Assembly: GCA_964475205.1 (NCBI GenBank)
Contig: CAYYVQ010000002.1
Span: forward strand, 1 to 64,000
Direction: 5' to 3'
Length of the DNA: 64,000 nucleotides
From: CAYSRM01 sp964475205
GTDB lineage: Bacteria; Verrucomicrobiota; Kiritimatiellia; UBA8416; CAYSRM01
How positions within the stretch are numbered: the first letter of the stretch is position 1; every line of letters begins with the position of its first letter. Positions 36,229-46,300 of the stretch are shown piece by piece. The translations under genes were made by a program, and so were the position numbers. The notes below the pieces were generated by a model. The model saw only the letters and a program-made list of their open reading frames with translations. It ran no database searches and had not been told where the DNA came from.

Positions 36229-37135
36229 TATCTGTTACCTCTGCAAATTTATAGACATCCAGTTCCAGGCGGATGCTCATTGATTTTTCGAGTTGCAGAC
36301 CGCTGACCAGCCTGTCCTCCCTCAAGGGCGGCTCGCCCTTGTCTTCGCCGGCATTCTTGCCCGCCGCTGCGATCTCCGCTGGATGTTTAACATCGCCTTT
36401 CTGCTTTTCCACGGAAAGGAAAACGACAACAGCAAAAAGATCATGGTCAGTTAGAGCATTGAGAGTCTTAAGCAATTCTTCCTCTTTCGCCTCAAAAGAC
36501 AAAACAAAACGATATTTGCCGTAAAGACTGCCTTCCGGCACAAGTCCAGCGTCCGGGTTCCTCAGCTTAGCTGCACCGCGCCCGCGTGATCTACCTCTTC
36601 CCGCGCCTGCTGATTCAAATACTTCCCTTTCTATCTTGCCGACAGTTTTGACGCCGGCCCGGCTCAAAATCGAGGCAAGCTGCTCAATAATGGCAAGCTG
36701 TTCGGTCAATCGGGGGACCTCTGCGGGACGCGGCGTCCTCATATCTTCGGCAAGATACCTCTCAAATCCGATTGAGATGCTCTTGTTGCGTGAGAACATA
36801 TCCACGATCTCTTGGTGTTTGTTCTGCAGATTCAGAATAAACACAGACGGACTTCTTTCATCGCCGGTTTCAATCTGCCGTTCCCGCAACGCAGCAAAAG
36901 TTCTTTCAAACCATTCCCTGGCGACAACAACATTCTCGCGCTCAATTTCCACATTTTCCGAAGATGGAAAAGGTTTCTTCTCATAGTAGTTGTGAAGCTG
37001 TGTCTTCTTATTATTGACCCGGGCTTCTTCTCTCCTGAATTCGGTTATGCCGCGAAAAAGCAGAATGGCCGAAACAATAAATAGAACCGCAAGCACGGCT
37101 GCTATAGCGAGAAAAAATATTTTCTTCCGGGTCAT
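36218..37135 (-). CDS. Amuc_1100-like pilus-associated membrane protein (PilO/GspM-like role)
   Basis: The 305-residue protein has an N-terminal membrane span (about 6-28: FFLAIAAVLAVLFIVSAILL), a coiled-coil-prone region (about 30-100) and a C-terminal alpha/beta domain (about 195-300). A basic linker RGRSRGRGAAK is near 175-185. The layout resembles PilO/GspM proteins that link the inner-membrane platform to the secretin. In Akkermansia the corresponding position holds Amuc_1100. The assignment rests on order, length and topology, not on alignment. Confidence 0.75.
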   Translation of the reverse strand: MTRKKIFFLAIAAVLAVLFIVSAILLFRGITEFRREEARVNNKKTQLHNYYEKKPFPSSENVEIERENVVVAREWFERTFAALRERQIETGDERSPSVFILNLQNKHQEIVDMFSRNKSISIGFERYLAEDMRTPRPAEVPRLTEQLAIIEQLASILSRAGVKTVGKIEREVFESAGAGRGRSRGRGAAKLRNPDAGLVPEGSLYGKYRFVLSFEAKEEELLKTLNALTDHDLFAVVVFLSVEKQKGDVKHPAEIAAAGKNAGEDKGEPPLREDRLVSGLQLEKSMSIRLELDVYKFAEVTDIEA

Positions 37136-37145
37136 ATCTGGTTTC

Positions 37146-38798
37146 TCACCTTATCTGTATGCGCTCGGCAAGCTCCGCTTCAAGAGTAAATTCCTTGACT
37201 CCCGGCACTTTTGCAAGCGGCATCTTTGTAATACGTACATTGTCGCTGAAAACTTCGTGCGTTTTCAGTTGATCCCTGTAGATTTCCATGGCAGGCACCC
37301 CCGAGCCTTCGGAAACCAGTTCAATCATATCCTGAAAACCGGCGGCTTCGATCGTAATGCCTGTTATCTCTTTATTATTGCCTGTTGTCACAGGGGCAAT
37401 CCTGCGAATCCACATTCCCTTGAATATTGAGTCCTGAACGGCCGCAATTATATCGAGCCACCGGGTCTTCTCCGAAATCAAGGAGGTTAAATTCCCTATC
37501 TCGCCTTCAATCTGACTTCGCTCTTCCAGTACCCTGTTCAGTTTTTCATGCGTTTCTTCCAGGCCTCCGATCTTGTTGTCTACAGTTTCGGCCAGCTTTG
37601 TCAGCATCTTCTGTGTCTCATGAAAGTATACCCACCAGCAGAGCATGATCAGAACAACTCCCACCGCGGAAAGAATAAAAAACGGCTGCCGTCTCCTCAT
37701 GGTCTTTTTTGCGACGAGTTCGGGAGGCATCAGGTTGATTTCAACAGGGCAGCTCAGAGCCCCGCGAAGAGCAAGTCCCGTGACTTCGCCCAGCACATGC
37801 ATGTCGCCCTGCACCCTTTCAGAAGATAACGCTTCATTTACCGCAACCCTCTCAAACGGGTTGATAAAAGCCACTTCAGCGTCCAGCTTCTCCCTGAAAA
37901 ACGTCTCCAGGTGCGGAATAATCGAACTGCCGCCGGCAAGCAAAACCAGGTCCGGGGTCGAACCCCGCTGCTGGCTGCGGTAGAAGTTAATCGATCTGTT
38001 CACCTCGGCATGCAGACGGGTAACAACATTTCTTACAATTTTTGATACCTTTTCGCCAACTTCATTGTCCGGTCCGGAATAAACGCCTCCAAAAGCAACA
38101 AAGCCGTGTTCCATTTTCAGATCTTCGGCTTCCGAATAGGAAACTTCAAATTCCTTCTCAATTTCACGAGTAAGCGTATTTCCCGCCACGGGAATGCTCC
38201 TGCTGAAAATACGGCTGCCTTCTAAAAAAATCAGGTTGGAAGATTTTGCCCCTATATCAAGAAGCATTGTGCAGCCCTGCAAGTCGGGGTTGTTGTAGCG
38301 AACCGCGTTATAAAGCGCCATGGGAGCCACATCAACTACTTCCGGCTCCATGCCGATTGCAACAAGGCTGTCTGTTATCTTCCTGACGCCTTCATTTTTG
38401 ACGGCGACCAGCATAACGTTCTGTTCGCCTTCTTCGCCCTCGATAAGCTGATAGTCCCAGACGACCTCTTCTATAGGGAAAGGCACGTTCTGTTCGGCCT
38501 CGTAGCGCACAATCTGCAGAACTTTATCGCTGGAAACGGGGGGCAGCTTGACAAAGCGAGGAAAAACCGCCTGCCCGGATATACTTATGAAGGTTCTGCC
38601 CTCACGTATACCCTGCTCCTTCATCACCCTTCTAAGGGTCTTCCTGATATGCGTAGCGGCGTCTTCCGTCTCAGAAACTTCAGCCTCGTAATACCCGATC
38701 CCGTAGTTCAGCAGTTCCGGCCCATCCGGGTCAAACGCTGCAACTACAAGTTTGCTGGCGCCGATATCAACGGCAATGATGTTTTTCTTTCCGAACAT
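37146..38798 (-). CDS. pilM: PilM-PilN fusion protein (Amuc_1101 position)
   Basis: Residues 1-350 form an actin-like PilM ATPase: AVDIGASKLVVAAFD at 9-23, a second phosphate loop LLDIGAKSSNLIF at about 179-191 and LLAGGSSIIPHLETFF. INLMPPE at 354-360 is the PilN motif bound by PilM. It is followed by a membrane span (372-392), a coiled coil and a PilN-like domain to 550. In most bacteria PilM and PilN are separate proteins that bind through this very motif; here they are one chain. The ATG at 38798 (MFGKKN) is preferred to a GTG at 38834. Confidence 0.9.
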   Translation of the reverse strand: MFGKKNIIAVDIGASKLVVAAFDPDGPELLNYGIGYYEAEVSETEDAATHIRKTLRRVMKEQGIREGRTFISISGQAVFPRFVKLPPVSSDKVLQIVRYEAEQNVPFPIEEVVWDYQLIEGEEGEQNVMLVAVKNEGVRKITDSLVAIGMEPEVVDVAPMALYNAVRYNNPDLQGCTMLLDIGAKSSNLIFLEGSRIFSRSIPVAGNTLTREIEKEFEVSYSEAEDLKMEHGFVAFGGVYSGPDNEVGEKVSKIVRNVVTRLHAEVNRSINFYRSQQRGSTPDLVLLAGGSSIIPHLETFFREKLDAEVAFINPFERVAVNEALSSERVQGDMHVLGEVTGLALRGALSCPVEINLMPPELVAKKTMRRRQPFFILSAVGVVLIMLCWWVYFHETQKMLTKLAETVDNKIGGLEETHEKLNRVLEERSQIEGEIGNLTSLISEKTRWLDIIAAVQDSIFKGMWIRRIAPVTTGNNKEITGITIEAAGFQDMIELVSEGSGVPAMEIYRDQLKTHEVFSDNVRITKMPLAKVPGVKEFTLEAELAERIQIR

Positions 38799-38840
38799 AT
38801 CCTGACACAACAGCCGAGACGGCAAACGCCGCACAGCAAC

Positions 38841-39482
38841 CTATTTCCTGATGTATTCGTAATCCTGCATGTTAATGTATTTGAATGGCGAACTGGCCCT
38901 GTCCATCAGATACCCGTCTCTTTCAGTCACTACATCGCTGTTCAGAACCCTTTTGTTCTCCCACCAGTCCTCCGGAAGATCCCTGTCCTGTCTATCTGAG
39001 ACATAAGCAATAAGGGTTCCCTCGAATCTTATTTCAACGGCAATGGCAACCAGTTGACCAAACCGCAACAGCGCATGCGGCCTGAGATATGCCGTGCTTA
39101 TGTGTTCGCGCCCCTCCTGGATATCGCCATACGTGACATTTTCTTTATAAAGACTGTAAGCGGGCCGTCCGTCAACCTCGCCCCTGCTCATTGCGTAATA
39201 CTGAAAAGTAAGCGAATCAATCCATTCGGGAGCCGTGTCGTAGGTCGTCTTGATCTCAACCCATTCACGGGGACGTTTAACGCTGCGTCGCACATCGGCA
39301 TCATAGCGCGGGGTTTCTATTAAAGCCCTGCGGCTCAAACCTTCCAGCGCCCTTATCTTCAGTATCCCCGGATTATCACCGGTTTCCGCGCCCGGATAAA
39401 CAGGCCTGCCCTGTCCAAAAGACCTGAACGTTAAGCCCGAAAAAAAAGCCAGAACAGTCAATATGTATAGGATACGTTTCAT
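38841..39482 (-). CDS. Exported protein of unknown function at the head of the pilus operon (Amuc_1102 position)
   Basis: The 213-residue product has a signal peptide (MKRILYILTVLAFFSGLTFR) and no other membrane span. It has no motif I recognise. The region about 70-210 is rich in alternating strands (KTTYDTAPEWIDSLTFQYYAMS, shown in part), suggesting a beta-sandwich. It starts the unit that runs through pilM to the secretin, and its place matches Amuc_1102. A periplasmic or pilus-associated role is inferred from context. Confidence 0.75.
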   Translation of the reverse strand: MKRILYILTVLAFFSGLTFRSFGQGRPVYPGAETGDNPGILKIRALEGLSRRALIETPRYDADVRRSVKRPREWVEIKTTYDTAPEWIDSLTFQYYAMSRGEVDGRPAYSLYKENVTYGDIQEGREHISTAYLRPHALLRFGQLVAIAVEIRFEGTLIAYVSDRQDRDLPEDWWENKRVLNSDVVTERDGYLMDRASSPFKYINMQDYEYIRK

Positions 39483-39604
39483 AGCAAGCAGTTCCCTCCT
39501 AACCGTGGGGTTGAACTATACACTCCAGTTAATATAAAAATCAAATGAAAAAATCAGTCTTCTCCATTCAACCACGCATTAAGCTGATTTTACGGGTTAC
39601 AGCC

Positions 39605-40459
39605 TCACCAGTTGCCTGAGCATGCATCCGTTGTTTCGTCCCATGTGATCTGTTCAACATGGCCGTCCATAAAAACCGCATTTGCCTTGCCGTTGTGATA
39701 CGTGCCCACGGACTCCACGGGATATTCCCCGTCGCTGCTTTTCTGTCCTACCAGGCGACCGTCATAAGACCTTCTATGTCTATCGCCCGAGTCATATTCC
39801 ATAATATTCCGCTTAGCTATAGTGTTGCCCTTGTAAATATTGGTTATTCCCGCATCGGCAAACAGCAGTCTCCTGCTTGCCTGCACATCCCTTATATCTT
39901 TCCCGCCGGCATCCTGGCTCATAACATAACTTCTGACAATGGGATTATTGTCATTGATCGGGTTCCCCTCCGCATCTTTAAACACAACCCTTTTAAATTC
40001 AGGACACACATATACTTTGAGACTCTCGCCCGTATATTCCCACAGGGTTCCATTGGTAACAGAAAACACACCTTTTTCTCCCCACCACTTGGCCCCATCG
40101 TGCCTGATCTCGCTGCTGCTGTTACTTTTGTCAAAATCCGTCCAGTCTACCCAACCCCACGCATCCTGATACCAATTGCGGGGTTTGACGCTTTTGGGTG
40201 GTCTTTTCCCAACGCTTTTTGACGGCGGCAGGTTGCCGCTATGGTCAAACGCATAGTTCATGGCAGCAACGTGGAGCTGTTTAAGATTGTTTTTGCACTG
40301 AATATCTCTGGCTCTAATGCGCATTTTGCCCAGCACTGGAAAAATCATGCCGACAAGAACGCCCAGTATAATCATGACGATAAGGAGCTCCAGCAGCGTG
40401 AAGCCCTTCTTCATTCCAGGCTTCCCCTGCCCCGATCCGTTAAAACGTATGAATTTCAT
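39605..40459 (-). CDS. Type IV prepilin-like protein with H-X9-DG C-terminal motif
   Basis: A prepilin peptidase site G-FTLLELLIVMIILG occurs at about residue 19, preceded by a short basic leader. The mature part has PilA/GspG-like spacing (NNLKQLHVAAMNYAFDHSGN). The C-terminus carries the H-X9-DG motif (YHNGKANAVFMDGHVEQI), common in large pilin families of the PVC group. GGGAGG lies six bases before the ATG at 40459. The gene is 122 bp upstream of the pilus operon and in the same direction. It may be a surface pilin or a pseudopilin. Confidence 0.9.
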   Translation of the reverse strand: MKFIRFNGSGQGKPGMKKGFTLLELLIVMIILGVLVGMIFPVLGKMRIRARDIQCKNNLKQLHVAAMNYAFDHSGNLPPSKSVGKRPPKSVKPRNWYQDAWGWVDWTDFDKSNSSSEIRHDGAKWWGEKGVFSVTNGTLWEYTGESLKVYVCPEFKRVVFKDAEGNPINDNNPIVRSYVMSQDAGGKDIRDVQASRRLLFADAGITNIYKGNTIAKRNIMEYDSGDRHRRSYDGRLVGQKSSDGEYPVESVGTYHNGKANAVFMDGHVEQITWDETTDACSGNW

Positions 40460-40625
40460 CCACCGCCTCCCTTTGAGAAAACCTTATCGCAATCCCGCAG
40501 AAGTGTCACAACAGGCTGCGCGCAAATCATTAATCTGCGTCTAATACATCTATACTTATAACATCCCGCAGAATAATAGACAACTAAAAACTGTTCAATC
40601 CCCGAACCCTTATCCCGATCTTCAT

Positions 40626-40802
40626 CCCGCATATCTCATGGAATTTCGTAGCGAGAGCGTGGAGTGTGCTTCTGCGGGGGTGCAAATTGGTAATACTCCG
40701 GAGCAGCCGTTGTAGACATACTGCAATCTGAGGTTTTGCCAATTCGTGCCCTCGCAGTGGCGCTCTCCGCACTCGCAGCAGGAATTTTGTGAGATATGCG
40801 GG
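40626..40802. mobile_element. 177-bp palindromic element, family B
   Basis: Both ends are CCCGCATATCTCA, and similarity between the arms continues inwards for about 40 bp (AATTTCGTAGCGAGAGCGTGG against AATTCCTGCTGCGAGTGCGG). There is no coding capacity and no clear flanking duplication. Partial copies or single ends lie at 17922-18062, 18976-18992 and 43172-43188. It fills the first part of the 685-bp gap between the prepilin and the 648-residue secreted protein. Confidence 0.7.
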
Positions 40803-40836
40803 TTAAAAAACGGCGCCATACGCACTCTTTTTTTGC

Positions 40837-41034
40837 CGGCAATTCTCATTATGGCCATTTTGCCACGTCTGGCGTGGCCAGAGTTCCGGCACGATATTGC
40901 AGCCACGCGCGAGTAGGCCCGGCTTCACCGAAGCCGAGGCCCCAAGAGCGCTGGGCTTCGGTGAAGCCCGCGCTACTACGCACATCGTTATACAAATAGG
41001 TTTTGGCGGAAAGAGGCCATAATGAGAATTGCTG
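40837..41034. mobile_element. 198-bp MITE-like element, family A, copy 1
   Basis: It ends in inverted repeats GCAATTCTCATTATGGCC (18 bp, perfect). Inside is a second, GC-rich palindrome around GGCTTCACCGAAGCC and GGCTTCGGTGAAGCC. It is 98 percent identical to copy 2 at 58169-58366 (three differences over 194 bp). Flanks are TTTTTTTGC on the left and TTTTTTGCA on the right, compatible with an 8- to 9-bp target duplication. The strands of the two copies are in the same orientation. No transposase frame is inside. Confidence 0.85.
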
Positions 41035-41144
41035 TTTTTTGCATTTAAGCGTTGACGGCACGACGCAAATACGCTAATTTAACTTATAGAGTATAGAGCT
41101 AAGGAGTTATTTAGCAGTTTCCTATAACAAGGAAAGGAAAACAG

Positions 41145-43091
41145 ATGAAAACAATAAAACAAAGTGTGGCGCGAAAAAGTGTATTGTCAATTGCGGTTCT
41201 GGTAAGCGTGGCGATAACATCATACGCAAATACGACAAACCAGATTCCATACGTAAACGATTTTGAAAACATACCGTCGGGAACGCCCCTGGTGGGCTCC
41301 AGTGGCTGGTATGGAGCTTCCAACAGTTATGCGATTGTGACCAACAGAGATTACAGCGCTTTCTACTCCAACTATCCGCTGCCGACAAGTACCCACTCAA
41401 ATGTTATGCTGCTGCAGACCGAAGGCACAGTGGTTACCAACGAACTTGAAGACCTGACCGATGATGAAACCAGGAGCAATGTAACCAACGTATGGTTTGA
41501 CAGCGTGATCCGGTTTACCCACTGGTCCGAAGACTCTTATCCTGATGCTATAACCAGCAATGACCAGGTTCAATGCGCGTTCTTCGCAAACACCAATGAT
41601 CACCTTGTAGTGCATCATTATGACTTACTCGGAGAGTCAAACGCTTTCACCGTGATCACCAACAGCTCCATCACCAACGGTCAGTACACTCGTATAACAA
41701 TCAAGTTGGACTACCTCTCAGACGAGGCATTCGGGACCATCGATCACACTTATTATCAGCTCTACATTGACGGCAATTTGATGACCAATTCCGCTGCGTA
41801 CCAGTCGCCCAGTGACACCAGCGGAAAACCGGGGACATGGTTTATGACCGCTAATGATGCGGTTGCAAAAAAATATTTGACAGGGCTGGAACTCTCCGGG
41901 AACGGAGTTTTTGACGATATGATCGTATCGACTAATGACACTATGGGCCCCACGCCTGACAGTTACACGATCTTTACGGAAGTCAACGATCCGGCGCGAG
42001 GCGACATAAGCCCGGACAGCGACACGGTATTTGAAGGCAACGATAGCGATGACTTTGCCATTACGGCAAGCAACGGCTATTACGTAGCCCAGCTTCTGAC
42101 TAATTCCGTGCAGGTCTTCACTAACAGCGACGTGACCGTCACATCAACAAACTACACCTGGCCGAGCGTCATGGCCGACGGAACGATAACTGTGAACTTC
42201 GCAACATCTCCCACATACCTGGTGACCGGAGTAGTGGCAACGGGTCAGGGCACGATTGATCCGGCAACCACAAATGTGGTGGCTAACAATGATGCTTCCT
42301 TCCAGGTAGACGCAGACACAGGCTGGTACATACAATCCATAACAACGAACGAAACGGCGATACCCGGCAGCCCGTTCGATGTCAGTCTTACATCAACAAA
42401 CTATACATGGCAGAACGTTGCGGCCGACGGAACAGTAACTGTGCATTTCGCGGAATGGCACCTTATAACCGGCGTGGTCGCGACGGCAGGCGGATCAGTG
42501 AACCCGGCAAGTAGAATCGTGGCAGATGGACAGAATGCCTCGTTCGACCTTGTTGCAGACCCTCATTACCATGTCGGCCTGCTTGAAACCAACGGCACTG
42601 CTACCGGCGGACCATGGGACAACAGCTCCACAAACGAAAATTACGTATGGACCTCCGTTGTAGCAGACGGGACGTTGACCGTTGCATTTACGGAGAATGT
42701 CTGGACCAACGGCACACCGGAAACATGGCTGGCAGACTATTACGGTTCCACAAATTATGAGCAGGCTGCATCGAGTGATACCGACGGAGACGGGCAGGAA
42801 GCATGGGCCGAGCACCTTGCTGGAACAGATCCGACCGACAGCAATTCGGTATTCCGGATAGATGATACCTGGCATGAAAACGGGACAAACTACCTTAGGT
42901 GGGTCAGTCATCATGTCGGAGATCAGACATCACTGCCGCCGTATAACATCGTATACGCCACCAATCTGCTCAACGCGGACTGGAACGTGGTAACAGATAC
43001 GGTGGAAAGAACAGACGGGACACACACAAATGTCTGGTCCTGGGAAAGCGCAGAAGGAGCTTTCTACCGGATTGTAGTAACCAACCAGTAA
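41145..43091 (+). CDS. Secreted protein with InlB-like beta repeats and a C-terminal DxDGD/GTDPT module
   Basis: The 648-residue product has a signal peptide (about 1-29, ending SYA) and an N-terminal lectin-like or jelly-roll region (about 30-270). Three divergent InlB-type B-repeats follow (about 275-525), each ending in a TNYTWPSVMADGTITVNF-like line. The last ~105 residues form a module starting DTDGDGQEAWAEHLAGTDPTD. A strong GGAAAGGA site precedes the ATG, and a terminator follows. The protein is rich in Asn, Thr and Ser. It shares the C-terminal module with the neighbouring 2,756-residue protein, which suggests a common export or anchoring route. Binding partners are unknown. Confidence 0.85.
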   Translation: MKTIKQSVARKSVLSIAVLVSVAITSYANTTNQIPYVNDFENIPSGTPLVGSSGWYGASNSYAIVTNRDYSAFYSNYPLPTSTHSNVMLLQTEGTVVTNELEDLTDDETRSNVTNVWFDSVIRFTHWSEDSYPDAITSNDQVQCAFFANTNDHLVVHHYDLLGESNAFTVITNSSITNGQYTRITIKLDYLSDEAFGTIDHTYYQLYIDGNLMTNSAAYQSPSDTSGKPGTWFMTANDAVAKKYLTGLELSGNGVFDDMIVSTNDTMGPTPDSYTIFTEVNDPARGDISPDSDTVFEGNDSDDFAITASNGYYVAQLLTNSVQVFTNSDVTVTSTNYTWPSVMADGTITVNFATSPTYLVTGVVATGQGTIDPATTNVVANNDASFQVDADTGWYIQSITTNETAIPGSPFDVSLTSTNYTWQNVAADGTVTVHFAEWHLITGVVATAGGSVNPASRIVADGQNASFDLVADPHYHVGLLETNGTATGGPWDNSSTNENYVWTSVVADGTLTVAFTENVWTNGTPETWLADYYGSTNYEQAASSDTDGDGQEAWAEHLAGTDPTDSNSVFRIDDTWHENGTNYLRWVSHHVGDQTSLPPYNIVYATNLLNADWNVVTDTVERTDGTHTNVWSWESAEGAFYRIVVTNQ

Positions 43092-43110
43092 AAGAATCAC
43101 AGCAAAGAAA

Positions 43111-43142
43111 AAAAGGCGGCGCAAATTGCGCCGCCTTTTTTT
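43111..43142 (+). terminator. Rho-independent terminator after the 648-residue protein gene
   Basis: A stable hairpin AAGGCGGCGC-AATT-GCGCCGCCTT is followed by seven T residues, starting about 20 bp after the stop codon. It is the clearest intrinsic terminator in the window. It should separate this gene from the giant gene downstream. Confidence 0.93.
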
Positions 43143-43171
43143 ATGGCAAATTTCATGGATACCCCTTAAAC

Positions 43172-43188
43172 TGACCCGCATTTCTCAC
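43172..43188. repeat. Solo TGACCCGCATTTCTCAC repeat
   Basis: This is a 17-bp match (one base different from the consensus) to the terminal repeat of the family B element at 40626-40802. It stands alone in the 248-bp gap between the two secreted-protein genes; the rest of that gap (to 43339) shows no structure I could identify. Confidence 0.45.
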
Positions 43189-43339
43189 TTTCAGTTCCTG
43201 CAACACGGAAATAACTCTGGCTTTTCGGTGGTTAATACCTTATTATAATAACCAGAAAGGAACGGCAGCATCGGGCAGTAAAATCGCTGTGCAGGGCACG
43301 GTTAAAACAGGAACGAAAATTGCTGTGTTATAAAGTCAA

Positions 43340-46300
43340 ATGAAAACAGTTAATGACAAATTGACCCTGGCAAAAGCAAGTCTGGTCGCGCTAAGCTTCG
43401 TGCTGTACGCATCTTTGCCCTTAGCCGCACAGGCAGACATGTATCAGGATTTCGACCAATGGGAGACACCGCAGTCATTTGGGAATTATGAGAAAAACGG
43501 CTGGCAACTGAATGATGGCGCAGCTTACGTTGCCGAAGGCAACACAAACGGACTCCTTAACGATACCGGCGCCAATCTTCGCTCTCCCTACTCATCAAAC
43601 GGCATCGGGCGGGTAACCTGGAAAACAAGGCTTTGGAGCAGCGGTTCCGTAACCTACGAGCTGCAGGCTTCCGCATCGCCCGACTTTACCAACCCGATAC
43701 CCTTAGCTACATATACCTGCGACACGTCAAGCGCATGGCAGTATTTCACAAACGATCTGGCCCTTTACGACGGCTTGTATCTTCGCTGGAATAAAAACAG
43801 CTCCAGTCCATGGCTGAAATTCGACGATGTGCATGTGAGATTGCCCCCGTCCTATGTCAACATTACAAACGTACAGACACATCCCGTTTCTCCGATTGTG
43901 GGAACAAACACTTTTATATCAGCTACGGTGGAACAGCAGGCAGGCGCAAGCAATATAACCGCATCGCTGTTTTACCGCACTGACGCGGCATCCTCTTTTA
44001 CGGAAATTTCAATGTCCTCCAACGGGGTTGATTCCTATATTACCGATACCGGGATACTAACGACAACACCGAATCTGACAGTGGAATATTACATTAAAAC
44101 AGATTTCGACGGTCGCTATACATCGTCAACACAATATTATCCCGCAGGCGGTTCATCAGATCCGTCTTCATTCGTGGTGAGAGCTTTATCGCCCTATACA
44201 AATATATCTGTCAAGGGCGCAGACGAAACCAATATGCACCTTGTGGACAATAATCAGTGGAAGGGCGTCCTGACTACCAACGGCCTTCTTTCCGACCCCG
44301 TGTTCTATTTTGAGAGCGGATCCGGCACATGGGGCGATGACAACCAGTCGGTATCCAATCTGCCCGTATATGGAACCGCACAGTCAGGCAGTTCCAATAT
44401 TACTGTCGAAGGCACAGTCACAAGCCATCTTGCCTTCGCCTTTGATGACAACAGCCAGGATTACAGCATCCAGCAATGCGAATATATTGATTTCGACAAC
44501 TGGACCGTTGGAACCACAGGGAACTACGGCACATATACCAACAGTGAAGGCTGGGTTCTTGACGCAGGGCGCATAAACAAGAATTCCGACAACGAGTGGG
44601 ACCGGGCGCTGCGCGGCCGCTATGCTATATTGAAACACGGATATACCAACCAGTTCGACAGGGAAATCCAGTACCTGCGCTCTCCCTATATGGATGATGG
44701 TGTTGGAACTATCTCGTTCTGGTACAGAAACTGGGAAAAAGACGGATCGCCTGAGGCCGGATACCTGGTACAGAAATCAGCCACCGGCGCCGGCGATTGG
44801 ATAACAGTCAGCGATTCATACAATACCAACATTACTTCTGCAGGATACCTCTGGACACAGATTGGAATCGCTGATCGCAACGCACATTATGTGCGCATAG
44901 TGAACACAAATGAAAGCAACGATTCCTGGCTATGCCTGGATGAGGTCGCAGTTTCTCATCCCGGCGCTACAGTCGGGCTTACCGACCCGTGGCGCAGCGC
45001 GGCATCTCCGCTCCTTGGCGAATCTGTAGATGTGTCAATTACAACGACCAATGTCGGGGGGGGCGCCACCAACCTGGAATGTTATGTCTGGTTTCGGCAT
45101 GAAGATTCATCTGCTTTTTCTCAGATTACACTGAGCCGGAGCAACAGTGTCTTTTATGCGACTATACCTGCAACTCCGGAAGGCGAAGTTGAGTACTACT
45201 TCGAGTGCACATACGAAGGATTCAATGCCGCAACAATATTCTATCCCGAAGGCGGCGCCGACGCCCCTTCCCTGCTGACATATACCAATCAGCAGTCGCA
45301 CGGAAACACGCGTTATGAAGATTTCGAATCATGGAGCACACCGGACGTTTTCGACGACTACACCAATGCCGCAGGCTGGGTGATTCATCAAGGCGCAGTA
45401 TACGACAACAGGGGACTGATAGGAGACTCGTCTGAAAGTGCGTCTCTGACAAGCCCTGAACTGAGCAATGGGGTAAGCTCAATATATTTTGACCTCGCCA
45501 ATTGGCAATCTGGAGAAAATATTGCAGAAATTCAGACTTCTACCAACGGCACTACATTCCAGCCCATTGCCACAATAACGAACACTGAGGTACATGGCGC
45601 CAGAGAGTACTATCAGATTCAAGTGGATGACAACAAGGTCACCCACATACGAGTGCTCAAGACCGACGACAAAGGGTCGCATCTGTACATAGACAACGTC
45701 GTCATATCTTATCCTCCTGCCGACGTCGATATTACGGATCAGTTTTACGCCCCTGGTTATCCCATGACTAATGACGAGGTTACAGTCTCATGCGTTATCA
45801 CTTCAAGCAACGCCAGGCAGTCGGCGTATAATCTTGACCCGGAAATGCATTACAGGAGTGAGGACTCGCAATGGACCAGCGTCGGGATGAATCACTCCGG
45901 GAGCAATGTATACACCGCCGTGATACCGGCAAATACACCCGGCACAATACAGTATTATATCGAATGCGGCTTCGACGGTTATTATTATGGGCCGGAAAAC
46001 CAGAGCCCGGCATTTCTGCCGGATGCTCCCGCGGCCAGCGAGCGGCCTGACACATTTTTCTCATATGATGTCAGGCATCACCACTCCGATTACTCGCACC
46101 TTAGCATAACCGGGTCTGTTGAAACCGCGTCAATGACTCTTATAGGCAACGATTACTGGCAGGGAGTTGTGGCTATAGACCAACCGACAAACGAAATACA
46201 GCTTGCTCTCAACGGCCATAACAAATGGCTGGGCAGCTCTTATTCTTCAGAAACCGACACATGGGGGGCAACAAACCAGATACGATACGAACCCCCCATC

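Noticed and set aside
40660..40906. Several frames of 60-94 residues in the gap before the 648-residue gene
   Set aside because: They lie within the palindromic elements, have no ribosome-binding sites and no recognisable motifs.
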